Part shown: positions 25,947-35,315 of the stretch, piece after piece
Numbering within the stretch: position 1 is the stretch's first letter
Layout of the letters: every line of letters begins with the position of its first letter
The notes under the pieces: generated by a model
Databases searched by the model: none
What the model was told of the DNA's origin: nothing
What the model saw: the letters and a program-made list of their open reading frames with translations, nothing else
Made by a program: the position numbers and the translations under genes
Assembly (NCBI RefSeq): GCF_900167905.1
Contig: NZ_FUYZ01000009.1
Span: 1-64,000, forward strand
Source of the DNA: Soonwooa buanensis
Lineage (GTDB): Bacteria > Bacteroidota > Bacteroidia > Flavobacteriales > Weeksellaceae
DNA length: 64,000 nucleotides
Direction of reading: 5' to 3'

Positions 25947-26005
25947 ATCACGAAGATAAGAAAATTAGATTCGATTTGGTATTTTTGTAATATTAAGAAA
26001 TACCT

Positions 26006-26644
26006 ATGTTACACATCAAGACTTTTGCATTTAATCCATTTTCGGAAAATACATACATTATCTACAACGACGACAAAGAAGCTTTTATCATCGATCCGGG
26101 AAATTTCCAAATCCACGAGACGCAACAGATAGAATCTTTCTTGGATGACAACCAACTAAAAGTTAAAAACATTTTGTTGACGCATGCACACATTGACCAT
26201 GTTTTGGGACTTCAGTGGGCTTATGACAAATATGATGTTCCTGTATTGTTACACCTTAATGATAAAGAATTATTGGACAGAGCGCCAATGAGCGCGATGC
26301 AATTTGGATTTGCTTTTACGCCTTTTGTTGGAAATTTAGAATTTCTAAACGATGGTGACGTTATTAAACTTGGCGATGAAGAATTTAAAATTTTGTTTGT
26401 ACCAGGCCATTCACCAGGAAGTATTGCTTTCTATAACGAGAAAGAGGCTTTTGTAATTTCGGGCGATGTTTTATTTTACGGAAGTATTGGCAGAACGGAT
26501 CTTTATAAAGCGAGTTACGAACAACTTATTGAAAGTATCAAAACAAAGTTATTAGTTCTGAATCCCGACACCAAAGTCTACAGCGGACATGGCGATCCAA
26601 CGACTATCGGTTTCGAAAAAGATTTTAATCCTTTCTTGAAGTAA
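26006..26644 (+). CDS. MBL-fold hydrolase, glyoxalase II-like
   Basis: 212 aa, soluble. Metal motif THAHIDHVLG (about 58-67), then PGHSPGSIAFY (about 134), SGDVLFYGSIGRTDL (about 152) and YSGHGDPT (about 196), the full set of ligands for a binuclear MBL centre. Size and motifs match the hydroxyacylglutathione hydrolase-like / YcbL family that is widespread in Bacteroidota. Whether glutathione thioesters are the substrate is not known. Diverges from the plug gene; a TATTTTTG -7 box lies at 25980-25987. Confidence 0.88.
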   Translation: MLHIKTFAFNPFSENTYIIYNDDKEAFIIDPGNFQIHETQQIESFLDDNQLKVKNILLTHAHIDHVLGLQWAYDKYDVPVLLHLNDKELLDRAPMSAMQFGFAFTPFVGNLEFLNDGDVIKLGDEEFKILFVPGHSPGSIAFYNEKEAFVISGDVLFYGSIGRTDLYKASYEQLIESIKTKLLVLNPDTKVYSGHGDPTTIGFEKDFNPFLK

Positions 26645-26737
26645 ACTTCATTTAAAAATTTCACAAAGCAATTTAAGATTTTGAGAAAAATAGTAAAACT
26701 GATATTTTTTTTAAACCACAAATGCTTTTCATTCAAT

Positions 26738-26772
26738 AAAAAAACGCTCTCAAAAATTTGAGAGCGTTTGTA
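26738..26772. terminator. bidirectional terminator MBL / thioredoxin-like
   Basis: AAACGCTCTCAAA (26742-26754) / TTTGAGAGCGTTT (26757-26769), with an A-run on the left and T-rich sequence on the right. Confidence 0.85.
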
Positions 26773-26776
26773 TTTA

Positions 26777-27337
26777 CTAAGCTTTCCACTTGATATTACA
26801 ACCCATACTTGGTTTTTGTATATCTTCTTGTGGTTGGTCAGCCAAAAGGTTTTCGAAAGCAATGATAAGATCTTCACCTGTTATTTCTTTTTGATTTCCC
26901 GGACGCGAATCATCCATTTGACCACGATATACCAATTTTAAATCTTTATCAAACAAAAAGAAATCTGGCGTGCAAGCTGCTTCATAAGCTTTAGCAACTT
27001 CTTGAGATTCATCATATAAATATGGAAAATTAACACCATGTTCCTCCGCAAAATCTACCATCAACTCTGGTCCATCAGCTGGATATGCAATTGCGTCGTT
27101 AGAACTAATTGCAATAAACTCGATGCCTTGTGATTTATAATCGTCATAAAGTTCAGCCAATTTTTCGATCACATGCAATACAAAAGGACAGTGATTACAG
27201 ATGAACATCACCAAAGTCGCTTTTTCACCTTTCAGCGCATTAAGCGTTTCAATTTTATTTTCTTTGGAAGGATTAGGTAGCGCAAAATCTGCAGCAACAG
27301 TTCCTAAAGCCAACATATTAGAAGGAGTATTAGCCAT
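26777..27337 (-). CDS. thioredoxin-fold (AhpC/TSA-like) protein
   Basis: 186 aa, no signal peptide, cytoplasmic. The redox motif is CNHCPF (about 47-52) rather than the CxPC of thioredoxins; this CNHCPF variant defines a peroxiredoxin-like / thioredoxin family found across bacteria. GTVAADFALP at the start and PDFFLFDKDLKLVYRGQ in the second half fit. Two nucleotides from miaA on the same strand, so likely co-transcribed. Confidence 0.87.
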   Translation of the reverse strand: MANTPSNMLALGTVAADFALPNPSKENKIETLNALKGEKATLVMFICNHCPFVLHVIEKLAELYDDYKSQGIEFIAISSNDAIAYPADGPELMVDFAEEHGVNFPYLYDESQEVAKAYEAACTPDFFLFDKDLKLVYRGQMDDSRPGNQKEITGEDLIIAFENLLADQPQEDIQKPSMGCNIKWKA

Positions 27338-27339
27338 TT

Positions 27340-28239
27340 TTATAAAATTTTGTGAAGCAAAGATAAGCTTTCTTCAACAGAATTTTCGTAGTTAACCCAA
27401 TTAACATCAACTAACTTTTTGTTCCAAGTGACTTGACGTTTTGCATACCGACGCGAATTCTTTTTAATTTCCTCAATCGCAAAGTCCAGCGTCCATTCGT
27501 CATCCATGTACCGAAATAATTCGGTGTAACCAACAGTTTGCAAAGCAACTTTATCACGATGTGACAAAAGACCTTTTGCTTCTTCTAAAAGACCTTGTTC
27601 CATCATAATATCTACGCGACGATTAATTCGGTCATAGATAACTTCTCGTGGCGCATCGATGCCAATTCTTATGGTTTCGAAATTTCTTTTATTTTTTGGA
27701 GAATCAAGATTTTCAGTATAAGATTTCCCTGTTTGAAAAATAATATCCAAAGAGCGGAATAAACGTCGTGGATTTTCTAAATCGACATTGTTGTAATAAT
27801 CTGGATCTAAAATTTTCAAAAGATTTTGAAGTGGTTCGATGCCCTCTTTTTCAAAAATAAATTGCAGCAGTTTTTGGTTGTCTTCGTCGGCTTCTGGCAA
27901 ATCGTTCATACCTTCAACAACAGCTTTTTCGTACATACCACTACCACCAACCATAACAACCACATCGTGACTACTGAATAATTCGTCCAATTTGTCAAGT
28001 GCTTCCTTTTCGAATTGCCCTATCGAATAATAATCATCAATGCTAAGATTACCTATAAAATGATGCGGAACTTCGGCCAATTCTTCATCCAAAGGCACGG
28101 CGGTTCCTATTTTCATCTCTTTATAAAACTGTCGCGAATCACAAGAAATAATCTCAGTATTTTGAGACTTTGCAATTTCGATTGCCAGTTTAGTTTTTCC
28201 GATTCCGGTTGGTCCTACAACAGAGATGAGCCTTTTCAA
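27340..28239 (-). CDS. miaA: tRNA dimethylallyltransferase
   Basis: Transfers dimethylallyl from DMAPP to A37 of tRNAs reading UNN codons; 299 aa. P-loop GPTGIGKTKLA (9-19), catalytic-region Asp/Ser in ISCDSRQFYKEM, and the KRNFETIRIGID and TVGYTELF segments are typical of MiaA. Two nt upstream of the thioredoxin-like gene; diverges from the aminotransferase at 28310. Confidence 0.97.
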   Translation of the reverse strand: MKRLISVVGPTGIGKTKLAIEIAKSQNTEIISCDSRQFYKEMKIGTAVPLDEELAEVPHHFIGNLSIDDYYSIGQFEKEALDKLDELFSSHDVVVMVGGSGMYEKAVVEGMNDLPEADEDNQKLLQFIFEKEGIEPLQNLLKILDPDYYNNVDLENPRRLFRSLDIIFQTGKSYTENLDSPKNKRNFETIRIGIDAPREVIYDRINRRVDIMMEQGLLEEAKGLLSHRDKVALQTVGYTELFRYMDDEWTLDFAIEEIKKNSRRYAKRQVTWNKKLVDVNWVNYENSVEESLSLLHKIL

Positions 28240-28309
28240 AATTTTATTTTTTGCGAAAATACGAAATCGAATAATTATTATTAATTTTAATCCACTTTTG
28301 AAACAAAAT

Positions 28310-29464
28310 ATGACACCAAATATTCAATCCAAATTACCCAATGTCGGCATCACCATCTTTACAGAAATGAGCCAACTCGCAGCAAAAGAAAACGCAGTTA
28401 ATTTATCGCAAGGTTTTCCTGATTTCCCGATTGATGCAAAGCTCACTCAATTTCTAGAAGAAGGTTCTGCAAAAGGACTCAACCAATATTTACCAATGCC
28501 TGGTTACATTGGACTTCGCGAAGCTATTTTGAAAAAAATGTATGACAGTCACAAAGCGACCTACGACATCGAATCCGAAATTACCGTAACGGCTGGCGCA
28601 ACACAGGCTATTTTCACCGCAATTGCGACCATTGTTAAACCTGGTGACGAAGTTATTATTATAGAACCTGCTTACGATTGTTACGAACCGACGATTCAAC
28701 TTTTTGGAGGTGTTACAAAACGTTTAATTCTTCACAAACCAGATTATGTCATCAATTGGGAAGATTTTAAAAATTTAATTAGCAACAAAACAAAACTCAT
28801 CATTTTTAACAATCCAGGAAATCCTTCAACTCGAATTTTAAGAGAATCCGATATTCAGGAATTGATAAAAATTGTTAAAGACACCGATATCTTTTTATTG
28901 AGCGACGAAGTATATGAAAATATCACTTTCGATAATAAAGAGTATTTGAGTTTTGCACGTTATTCTGAACTAAAAGAAAGAAGTTTTATTGTAGCATCTT
29001 TCGGAAAACTGCTTCACATTACAGGTTGGAAGTTGGGTTATATTTTAGCACCAAAAGAAATGATGTCAGAATACAGAAAAGTCCATCAATACAATGTTTT
29101 TTGCGTCAACTCGCCATCGCAATATGCGATTGCAAAATACATGGACGAGGTTTTGGACTATCATGAAATTGCAAAAATGTATCAAGCCAAACGCGATTAT
29201 TTCCGCAATGCGCTTGCTGGCACGGATTTCAAATTACTCAATTGTGAAGCCACTTACTTCCAAGCGGTCGATTATTCTGCAGTTTCAGAACTTGGTGATA
29301 AAGATTTTTGCAAACATTTAACACAAGTTTATAAGGTTGCAGCTATACCTTTCTCGGCGTTTTATCATAATTTTATGGACGAAAAAGTAATTCGCTTTTG
29401 TTTTGCAAAAAAGCAGGAAACTTTAGATCAAGCAATTGAAAATTTAGTTAAACTTAAAATATGA
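28310..29464 (+). CDS. methionine aminotransferase (PLP fold type I)
   Basis: 384 aa. Class I/II aminotransferase: NLSQGFPDFP near residue 31, NNPGNPS (about 170), SDEVYE (about 200), and PLP-lysine in VASFGKLLHITGWKLGY (about 236). The pattern matches the YbdL/KYAT group that transaminates methionine and kynurenine, usually annotated methionine aminotransferase in flavobacteria. I start at the ATG at 28310 (MTPNIQ); the longer ORF runs back into miaA. Overlaps the next gene by 4 nt. Confidence 0.88.
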   Translation: MTPNIQSKLPNVGITIFTEMSQLAAKENAVNLSQGFPDFPIDAKLTQFLEEGSAKGLNQYLPMPGYIGLREAILKKMYDSHKATYDIESEITVTAGATQAIFTAIATIVKPGDEVIIIEPAYDCYEPTIQLFGGVTKRLILHKPDYVINWEDFKNLISNKTKLIIFNNPGNPSTRILRESDIQELIKIVKDTDIFLLSDEVYENITFDNKEYLSFARYSELKERSFIVASFGKLLHITGWKLGYILAPKEMMSEYRKVHQYNVFCVNSPSQYAIAKYMDEVLDYHEIAKMYQAKRDYFRNALAGTDFKLLNCEATYFQAVDYSAVSELGDKDFCKHLTQVYKVAAIPFSAFYHNFMDEKVIRFCFAKKQETLDQAIENLVKLKI

Positions 29465-30024
29465 AAAAATTAATTGGGCTTAGCCTTTTGTGTTTCGGGC
29501 TAATGGCAACTGCACAAACTAAAAACGATCCCAAACAACTAAAATTCGCAAACATCGACGTAAGTCCGTTGGACATGGTGTACTATCCGTTGGATGCGGC
29601 GACTGGCAAAAATGTAACACCGATTATGAAGGTGACTTACTCGCGTCCGTCAAGCAAAGGAAGAGCAATTTTCGGAAACTTGGTGAAGTACAACGAAGTT
29701 TGGCGTTTTGGCGCTAACGAAAACACAGAGCTTAAAGTTTTCAAACCTATCAAAATCGACGGTAAAGAAATCCCTGCTGGCTGTTATAGCATCTACGCGA
29801 TTCCTGGTGAGACCGAATGGACCGTTATTATCAACAAAACCACAGACGTTTGGGGCGCTTACGCTTACAACACGGCTAACGACCTTGTTCGCGTCAAAGT
29901 ACCGGCTACCAAGTTGACTTCGCCGATGGAATATTTCTCAATTAGCTTTGTAAAAACTGACGACGGCGCCAATATGGTTGCGGGTTGGGACACAGCGCAA
30001 GTTAGCTTGCCAATTCAGTTTTAA
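29461..30024 (+). CDS. DUF2911 secreted protein
   Basis: 187 aa. Signal peptide (1-19, ending MATAQ) then a DUF2911 domain: VTYSRPSSKGRAIFG, YNEVWRFGANENTE, GYSIYAIPGE-like and EYFSISF segments. Periplasmic or outer-membrane associated; no activity known for the family. Translationally coupled to the aminotransferase. A structured repeat follows the stop at once. Confidence 0.88.
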   Translation: MKKLIGLSLLCFGLMATAQTKNDPKQLKFANIDVSPLDMVYYPLDAATGKNVTPIMKVTYSRPSSKGRAIFGNLVKYNEVWRFGANENTELKVFKPIKIDGKEIPAGCYSIYAIPGETEWTVIINKTTDVWGAYAYNTANDLVRVKVPATKLTSPMEYFSISFVKTDDGANMVAGWDTAQVSLPIQF

Positions 30025-30029
30025 AATAT

Positions 30030-30228
30030 TTTTGGGCGTGCCCCAACACCCCGACTGGAAGAAGATTTCGTTTTTTGAAGGAAGATTCTAGCAGTCGGGG
30101 CGCTGGGTCGGTCTCCTACGGACTACACTTCGTTTCGGTCCACGTAAAAGGCGAAGCCGCAGGCTTCGCCTTTTGCATGGACTTTGTCTTCCAGACAAAT
30201 CCTCCGTCCACCTCACGCACCGCCGTTG
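30030..30228 (+). repeat. stop-adjacent structured GC-rich element, copy C
   Basis: Fills the convergent gap between the DUF2911 gene and hutG, starting 6-10 nt after the DUF2911 stop. Contains GGGCGTGCCCC, a 9-bp stem CCCCGACTG (30049-30057) / CAGTCGGGG (30092-30100), GGGTCGGTCT, and a perfect 13-bp hairpin AAAAGGCGAAGCC (30146-30158) / GGCTTCGCCTTTT (30162-30174). Order and placement resemble copies A and B read in gene orientation, but sequence identity is lower. Confidence 0.55.
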
Positions 30229-30232
30229 TCCT

Positions 30233-31150
30233 CTAAACCATAAAAAGTTCATTAACAAGACAAGCAGCCAAACGCGCCGTTCTATCTTGAATATCAAACT
30301 CTGGATTCACTTCCGCAACATCCAAAGCTTTTAGTTTTTGACTTGCCAAAATATGTCTGTAAAGATTCATAAAAGCAGGATCAGCCATCATTCCATTATA
30401 GGCAGAAGCGCTTACGCCAGGCGCAATCGCCGCATTGAAAACATCCATACAAATCGTGACATACAAGACATCGACACTTTCCAAAAATCGATTCACTTCA
30501 ATATAAAGTCGAGGAAGATTCTCGAAAAATAATTCCTCTGCAAGAATGTAATTCATTCCTAATTGATGAGCCGTATCGAACAATTTCAGTGTATTACTAT
30601 TTCTTTGGATTCCGATATGCAAACTGTTAATTGGTCCTTCTTGCGCAATTTGCCAAAATCCCGTCCCCGAACTAGCAAGACCATTTTCAGGTTCACGATT
30701 ATCAAAGTGTGCATCAAAATTTATAATACCAATTTTAGCATTAGGAAAAGCTTTTCTCATGCCAGAATAATGTGCAAATGTAATCTCATGTCCACCACCA
30801 AGTCCAACAGATTTTCCACCTTTCTTCAAAACCTCCGAAACTTTCGTCGCAAAATCTTCTTGACTTGCTTCTAGGTTTTGATTTTCACAGACAACATTTC
30901 CAAAATCCAACAATCTAAAATCCGCCTGTACAACAGGAAAGTTCGACATATTCTTACGAATAATATCAGGAGATTTTGCTGCGCCGACACGACCTTTGTT
31001 ACGTCTTACACCTTCATCCACCGCAAATCCATGAATTGCAAAAGCATTTTCTGACACATCAGAAAAATCATTGGTATTTTTAACACGTTGAAAAATTCGA
31101 TGATACAACGCTTCATCACCATCAAAGCGACCCTGCCAATCAAATGCCAT
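30233..31150 (-). CDS. hutG: formimidoylglutamase (arginase family)
   Basis: Histidine degradation: hydrolyses N-formimidoyl-L-glutamate to glutamate and formamide. 305 aa with arginase-fold Mn ligands in GLGGGHEITFAHY (about 136), NFDAHFDNREP (about 165) and CMDVFNAAIAPGVSAS (about 244). Lies 2 nt after hutI on the same strand, which supports HutG over agmatinase or arginase. hutU and hutH are not in the window. Confidence 0.92.
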   Translation of the reverse strand: MAFDWQGRFDGDEALYHRIFQRVKNTNDFSDVSENAFAIHGFAVDEGVRRNKGRVGAAKSPDIIRKNMSNFPVVQADFRLLDFGNVVCENQNLEASQEDFATKVSEVLKKGGKSVGLGGGHEITFAHYSGMRKAFPNAKIGIINFDAHFDNREPENGLASSGTGFWQIAQEGPINSLHIGIQRNSNTLKLFDTAHQLGMNYILAEELFFENLPRLYIEVNRFLESVDVLYVTICMDVFNAAIAPGVSASAYNGMMADPAFMNLYRHILASQKLKALDVAEVNPEFDIQDRTARLAACLVNELFMV

Positions 31151-31152
31151 AA

Positions 31153-32376
31153 TTATATTTTTTCACCGTTAATAAAAGTATGTTTTGCAGACATACGACC
31201 TTGATAATACAACACATTGTTGAAATTATCTGTTTCAAAACTTACAAAATCCGCTTTTTTATTTTTTGCGATAACGCCACGATCTTCAAAACCAAGCGCG
31301 TAAGCTGCACGATAAGTCATCGCTGCCAAAACTTCCGCTGTCGTCAATTTTTGAAACGTTGCCAGAATAGAAGCTTGTGTAATCAGATTCCCCATCGGTG
31401 CAGAACCTGGATTCCAGTCACTTGCGATTGCGAAAATAGCGCCTGCGTCTAGCAATTTTCTAGCTGGTGCAAATCGATCACCCAAACCAATACTTGCGCC
31501 AGGCAATGCGATAGCAACCGTATTTGACTTCGCTAAAAAATCAATATCTTCATCAGCAGTTGCTTCGAGATGATCCGCAGATTGCGCACCAACTTCAACA
31601 GCAACGCGAGAACTTCCCGCTGTGAATTGATCCGCGTGTACTGTAATCAAAAAGCCCATTGCTTTTGCTTTTTCCAAGAATATTTTTGATTCTTCTGGTA
31701 AGAAAGCAGATTTTTCTATAAAAATATCAACACGCTTCGCCAAATCTTCTTCTTTAACTTTAGGAAGAATTTCATTTAAAATATAATTCAAATATTCTTG
31801 ATTTCCACCATCGAAATCTTTCGGTTTAAGATGTGCTGCCAAACATGTAGGAACTAAAGTAGCTTTAGTAAGATCTTGCGCTTTTTTAACAATTCGAAGC
31901 ATTTTTAACTCTTCATCAACGTTTAATCCATAGCCGCTTTTAATCTCAATTGTTGTAATACCCAAACTTAAAAGATAATCGATTCTTTCTAAAGTCGTTT
32001 TTAACAATTCTTCCTCAGAAGCATCACGTGTATGTTTTACACTACTCCAAATACCACCACCAGCTTCTGCAATTTCCAAATAAGTTTTACCAGCATTTCG
32101 CATTGCAAAATCGTTAGCTCGATTTCCACCAAAACAAATATGCGTGTGCGCATCCACCAAAGCTGGCAAAAGTACTTGTTCGGTATCGATTAAATCAATT
32201 GATGCATTCGGGTTGTTAGATTTTAATTCTTCAAAATCGCCAGTTGCTACAATTTTTTCATCATCAACCAAAACACCAGCATTTGTCATTATTTCTAAGG
32301 ATTCGTCTTGTATTTTTCCTCTTAAAGGAAGTTTATCTAAAGTTACAATTTGTCTAAAAGGACCTATAATTTTCAT
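31153..32376 (-). CDS. hutI: imidazolonepropionase
   Basis: Third step of histidine degradation: 4-imidazolone-5-propanoate to N-formimidoylglutamate. 407 aa amidohydrolase fold with HTHICFGGNRAND (about 73), AAHLKPKD (about 180), TVHADQFTAGS (about 245) and ASDWNPGSAPMGN (about 322). Forms an operon with hutG (2-nt gap). About 140 nt separate it from katA. Confidence 0.95.
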   Translation of the reverse strand: MKIIGPFRQIVTLDKLPLRGKIQDESLEIMTNAGVLVDDEKIVATGDFEELKSNNPNASIDLIDTEQVLLPALVDAHTHICFGGNRANDFAMRNAGKTYLEIAEAGGGIWSSVKHTRDASEEELLKTTLERIDYLLSLGITTIEIKSGYGLNVDEELKMLRIVKKAQDLTKATLVPTCLAAHLKPKDFDGGNQEYLNYILNEILPKVKEEDLAKRVDIFIEKSAFLPEESKIFLEKAKAMGFLITVHADQFTAGSSRVAVEVGAQSADHLEATADEDIDFLAKSNTVAIALPGASIGLGDRFAPARKLLDAGAIFAIASDWNPGSAPMGNLITQASILATFQKLTTAEVLAAMTYRAAYALGFEDRGVIAKNKKADFVSFETDNFNNVLYYQGRMSAKHTFINGEKI

Positions 32377-32454
32377 AAATAAAATTTAGAGCAATAAATT
32401 TAAGAATAATGTTTTATCTACGCCTTGTGAATCGCGATCGGATTTTTATTTAAA

Positions 32455-32492
32455 ACAAAAATGCAGCTTTCTGCCGAAACAAAAAACTGCAC
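32455..32492 (-). terminator. probable terminator of katA
   Basis: TGCAG (32462-32466) / CTGCA (32487-32491) with internal T/A pairing, followed on the minus strand by TTTTTG. Short stem, so moderate support. Confidence 0.5.
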
Positions 32493-32516
32493 TTTCTATA
32501 ATGAAAAATCTAAAAC

Positions 32517-34004
32517 TTACTTGGCGTGATTCATCGTATTAGCATCAATATTAATTTGTAAACCTTGTGCCACACGCATTCCTAACTCAATATTTGCACG
32601 AAAGAAATGACACAATTGTCTGTTAATAATCAAATCTCGATGTGGACCCGAAATTCCGCTCATGGATGAAATAATATTATTAATCAAAGCATTTCTATCG
32701 TCAGCATTCATAGCTTTTGTGTATAGCAATCCTGGTTGCGTGTAGTGATCATCATCGTTTTCATTTCGATTAAAATTAGCCACATGATTGTTATCTAGCT
32801 CGTATTCAAAATTTTTATACGCAGCATCGGGATTGACGTTGTCAAAACTATTTGGATAATAATTTGGTCTGTCTTTGTAATTACTCGAATCTGCCATAAC
32901 ACCGTCTCGTTGATAATTGTTAACTGCAAAAGGGCAACGATTAACTTCTAAAAGATGCGAATTAGCGCCCAATCTGTAACGATGCGCATCTGGATATGAG
33001 AACAATCTACCTTGCAACATCTTGTCTGGCGAGAAGCTAATTCCGTCAACTAAATGACTCGGTGAAAATGCAGCCTGTTCTACATGAGCAAAGTAATTAA
33101 CAGGAATTTCGTTAAGTTCCATTTCGCCAACTTCAATTAAAGGAAACTCCGAATGTGGCCAAACTTTAGTCACATCAAAAGGATTCCAACGGAAATCCTT
33201 AGCCTGCTCTTCCGTCATGGTTTGGGTATACAAAGTCCATTTTGGAAAATCACCAGCTTCGATAGCATTAACCAAATCTTCTTGTGCAAAATCTGGGTTT
33301 TCACCTTTCATTTTGGTAGCTTCTTCATTAGTAAAGTTCTTGATACCTTGTTTTGTTTTAAAATGAAATTTAACCCAAGTTCTTTCATTCTGAGCATTAA
33401 TCATCGAGAAAGTATGTGAACCAAAACCGTGCATGTGACGATAACCATGCGGCGTTCCACGATCCGACATCAATATTAAAACTTGATGAAGTGACTCAGG
33501 ATTAAAACTCCAAAAATCCCACATCATCGTCGCACTTTTAAGATTGGTTTTAGGTTGTCTTTTTTGAGTATGTATAAAATCTGGAAATTTTTTTGAATCT
33601 TTAATAAAGAAAACAGGCGTGTTATTTCCCACCAAATCCCAATTGCCATCTTCTGTATAAAATTTAAGCGCAAAACCTCTTGGATCCCTTTCTGTATCGG
33701 CACTTCCCTTTTCTCCTCCAACGGTAGAAAATCGTGCAAACATTTTGCATGAATTTCCAACTTTAGAAAAAAGTTTCGCTCTTGTATATTTAGTAATATC
33801 ATGAGTCACCGTAAATTTCCCATAAGCTCCCGTCCCTTTCGCATGGACAACACGCTCTGGTATACGTTCTCTTACAAAATGCGCCAAATTTTCTTGAAGT
33901 ATAAAATCCTGCAACAACACAGGTCCTCGTGGACCAACTGTCTGAGAATCTTGATGTTCAAAATATGGCGAACCAACTGCATTTGTTAACTTATCCTTGC
34001 TCAT
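32517..34004 (-). CDS. katA: monofunctional heme catalase
   Basis: Small-subunit (clade 3 type) catalase, 495 aa, cytoplasmic; dismutates hydrogen peroxide. Catalytic His in RVVHAKGTGAYG (about 52), Asn in DLVGNNTPVFF (about 125), and the proximal heme Tyr in RLFSYPDAHRYRLGAN (about 337). Transcribed divergently from an oxyR gene across 168 bp, which strongly suggests OxyR control. Confidence 0.97.
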   Translation of the reverse strand: MSKDKLTNAVGSPYFEHQDSQTVGPRGPVLLQDFILQENLAHFVRERIPERVVHAKGTGAYGKFTVTHDITKYTRAKLFSKVGNSCKMFARFSTVGGEKGSADTERDPRGFALKFYTEDGNWDLVGNNTPVFFIKDSKKFPDFIHTQKRQPKTNLKSATMMWDFWSFNPESLHQVLILMSDRGTPHGYRHMHGFGSHTFSMINAQNERTWVKFHFKTKQGIKNFTNEEATKMKGENPDFAQEDLVNAIEAGDFPKWTLYTQTMTEEQAKDFRWNPFDVTKVWPHSEFPLIEVGEMELNEIPVNYFAHVEQAAFSPSHLVDGISFSPDKMLQGRLFSYPDAHRYRLGANSHLLEVNRCPFAVNNYQRDGVMADSSNYKDRPNYYPNSFDNVNPDAAYKNFEYELDNNHVANFNRNENDDDHYTQPGLLYTKAMNADDRNALINNIISSMSGISGPHRDLIINRQLCHFFRANIELGMRVAQGLQINIDANTMNHAK

Positions 34005-34172
34005 AAAAACTAAGTTTTGGGAGTATAAAGTTAAGCATTATCTCATTATTTTATGAAGACTAAAGCATAATTATTAGTTAAAAGAAAATGTCTTCTAAAA
34101 AACCAAACAATTGAAAAAAATATTCACCAAACAAATTAATAGTTATATTTGTAATAGATAAAGTATATTAAA

Positions 34173-35126
34173 GTGAACATTCAACAACTAGAATATCTTA
34201 TTGCTGTCGATAAGTATAAACATTTCGGGAAAGCTGCTCAAGCTTGTTTTATCACGCAACCAACGCTTAGTGCGATGATTCAAAAATTTGAAGAAGAACT
34301 AGATCTTAAGATTTTTGATCGTACAACACATCCAATTCGTACCACAGATGCGGGAAGTGTGATCATCGACCAAGCAAAAGAAATTGTTGATTCTGTCAAC
34401 GAACTAAGAAACAAAGCGCACCAACTTAACAACATACTTGCTGGTAAAATAAATATCGGAATTATCCCAACAGTAGCCGGTTACATTCTTCCAACCGAAA
34501 TTTTTAGTTTTATTTCTAAAAATCCACAGATCGATCTTAATGTTAAAGAAATGACAACCGAAAACGTCATTAAAGCTTTAAAATCGGGAGAATTGGACGC
34601 AGGAATTATCTCTACACCTTACGATGCAGCTAATGAATTCTATCACGACTTCTTATTTAATGAAGAATTGATGCTTTATGCTACTGATGAAGATTGTCAA
34701 AAGAAAGAAGAACGCTTCATTGTTCCTGAAGAAATCGATGTTGACAAAGTTTGGTTACTCGAAGAAGGCAACTGCCTGAGAACTCAATTTGAAAACATTT
34801 GTCATTTAAAAGAGAATAAATTAAAACCTAAAAATTTGGACTTTGCAGCATCCAACGTCAACACGTTAATCCAAATGGTTGATAAGTTAGGAGGCATCAG
34901 CATAATCCCAGAAATGGGCGTTGAGCAACTTGGACCAGAGCAAAAGTGTAAAGTAACAAGATTTAGAAAACCTTTCCCTTATCGTGAAATAAGTTTGATC
35001 TATTACAAACCGACTTACAAGCAAAGAATTATTGATGAGCTTATTTCTGAAATAAAATCTTCTATAGAGAAACGCCTTAATTACTACAAAGCGCCTAACG
35101 ATTATAAAAATGTAAAACCTCAGTAA
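34173..35126 (+). CDS. oxyR: LysR-type peroxide sensor OxyR
   Basis: 317 aa. N-terminal winged HTH (MNIQQLEYLIAVDKYKHF; ACFITQPTLSAMIQKFEEEL) and a substrate-binding domain. EEGNCLRTQFENICHL (about 197-212) keeps two cysteines nine residues apart in the same CLRxQ...C context as the disulfide-forming C199 and C208 of E. coli OxyR. Start is GTG at 34173. Divergent from katA. Possible -7 box TATATTTG at 34144-34151. The stop codon lies in the loop of its terminator. Confidence 0.92.
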   Translation: MNIQQLEYLIAVDKYKHFGKAAQACFITQPTLSAMIQKFEEELDLKIFDRTTHPIRTTDAGSVIIDQAKEIVDSVNELRNKAHQLNNILAGKINIGIIPTVAGYILPTEIFSFISKNPQIDLNVKEMTTENVIKALKSGELDAGIISTPYDAANEFYHDFLFNEELMLYATDEDCQKKEERFIVPEEIDVDKVWLLEEGNCLRTQFENICHLKENKLKPKNLDFAASNVNTLIQMVDKLGGISIIPEMGVEQLGPEQKCKVTRFRKPFPYREISLIYYKPTYKQRIIDELISEIKSSIEKRLNYYKAPNDYKNVKPQ

Positions 35127-35140
35127 ATGAGGTTTTTATA
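35114..35140 (+). terminator. oxyR terminator
   Basis: AAAACCTCA (35114-35122) / TGAGGTTTT (35128-35136), loop GTAAA containing the TAA stop, then TTTTTATATTTTT. Confidence 0.88.
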
Positions 35141-35157
35141 TTTTTATGATACAATAT

Positions 35158-35189
35158 TTTGCTAAGACAAAAATAGTATTTAACTTTGC
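35158..35189 (+). promoter_or_regulatory. metK promoter
   Basis: TTTG (35158-35161), 19 nt, TAACTTTGC (35181-35189): a complete Bacteroidota promoter. Transcription should start near 35193-35197, just before the SAM-II aptamer. Confidence 0.87.
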
Positions 35190-35196
35190 ATCTCAA

Positions 35197-35250
35197 ACTA
35201 GAGGAAAAATTTGACCTGATTGCAACCTCCATAAAAAATGCTAAAACAGA
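35197..35250 (+). promoter_or_regulatory. SAM-II riboswitch upstream of metK
   Basis: P1 stem GAGG (35201-35204) / CCTC (35226-35229) encloses AAAAATTTGACCTGATTGCAA; then ATAAAAAATGCTAAAACAG follows (35231-35249). The AUUU-ACC-AUUGCA loop, the A-rich linker and the GCUAAAA-CAG element have the order and spacing of the SAM-II (SAM-alpha) pseudoknot known from alphaproteobacteria and some Bacteroidota. CUG (35216-35218) can pair with CAG (35247-35249). It lies between a good promoter and metK, which makes SAM. Confidence 0.85.
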
Positions 35251-35263
35251 ATTATCTTTTTAG

Positions 35264-35311
35264 TTCCTTTTATATTGCAATCGCAGGTTTTTCTACAATT
35301 TAAAAAAGGAA
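35264..35311 (+). promoter_or_regulatory. metK expression platform
   Basis: TTCCTTTT (35264-35271) can pair with AAAAGGAA (35304-35311), ending 4 nt before the ATG. The enclosed TTGCAATC-GC-AGGT (35275-35288) can instead pair with ACCTGATTGCAA of the aptamer core (35214-35225). Mechanism is inferred from pairing only. Confidence 0.5.
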
Positions 35312-35315
35312 TATT

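Noticed and set aside
35275-35293. Calling a plain intrinsic terminator in the metK leader
   Set aside because: The only strong upstream partner for TTGCAATCGCAGGT is the SAM-II core 49 nt away, giving a very long loop; alternative pairing in riboswitch control is a better description.
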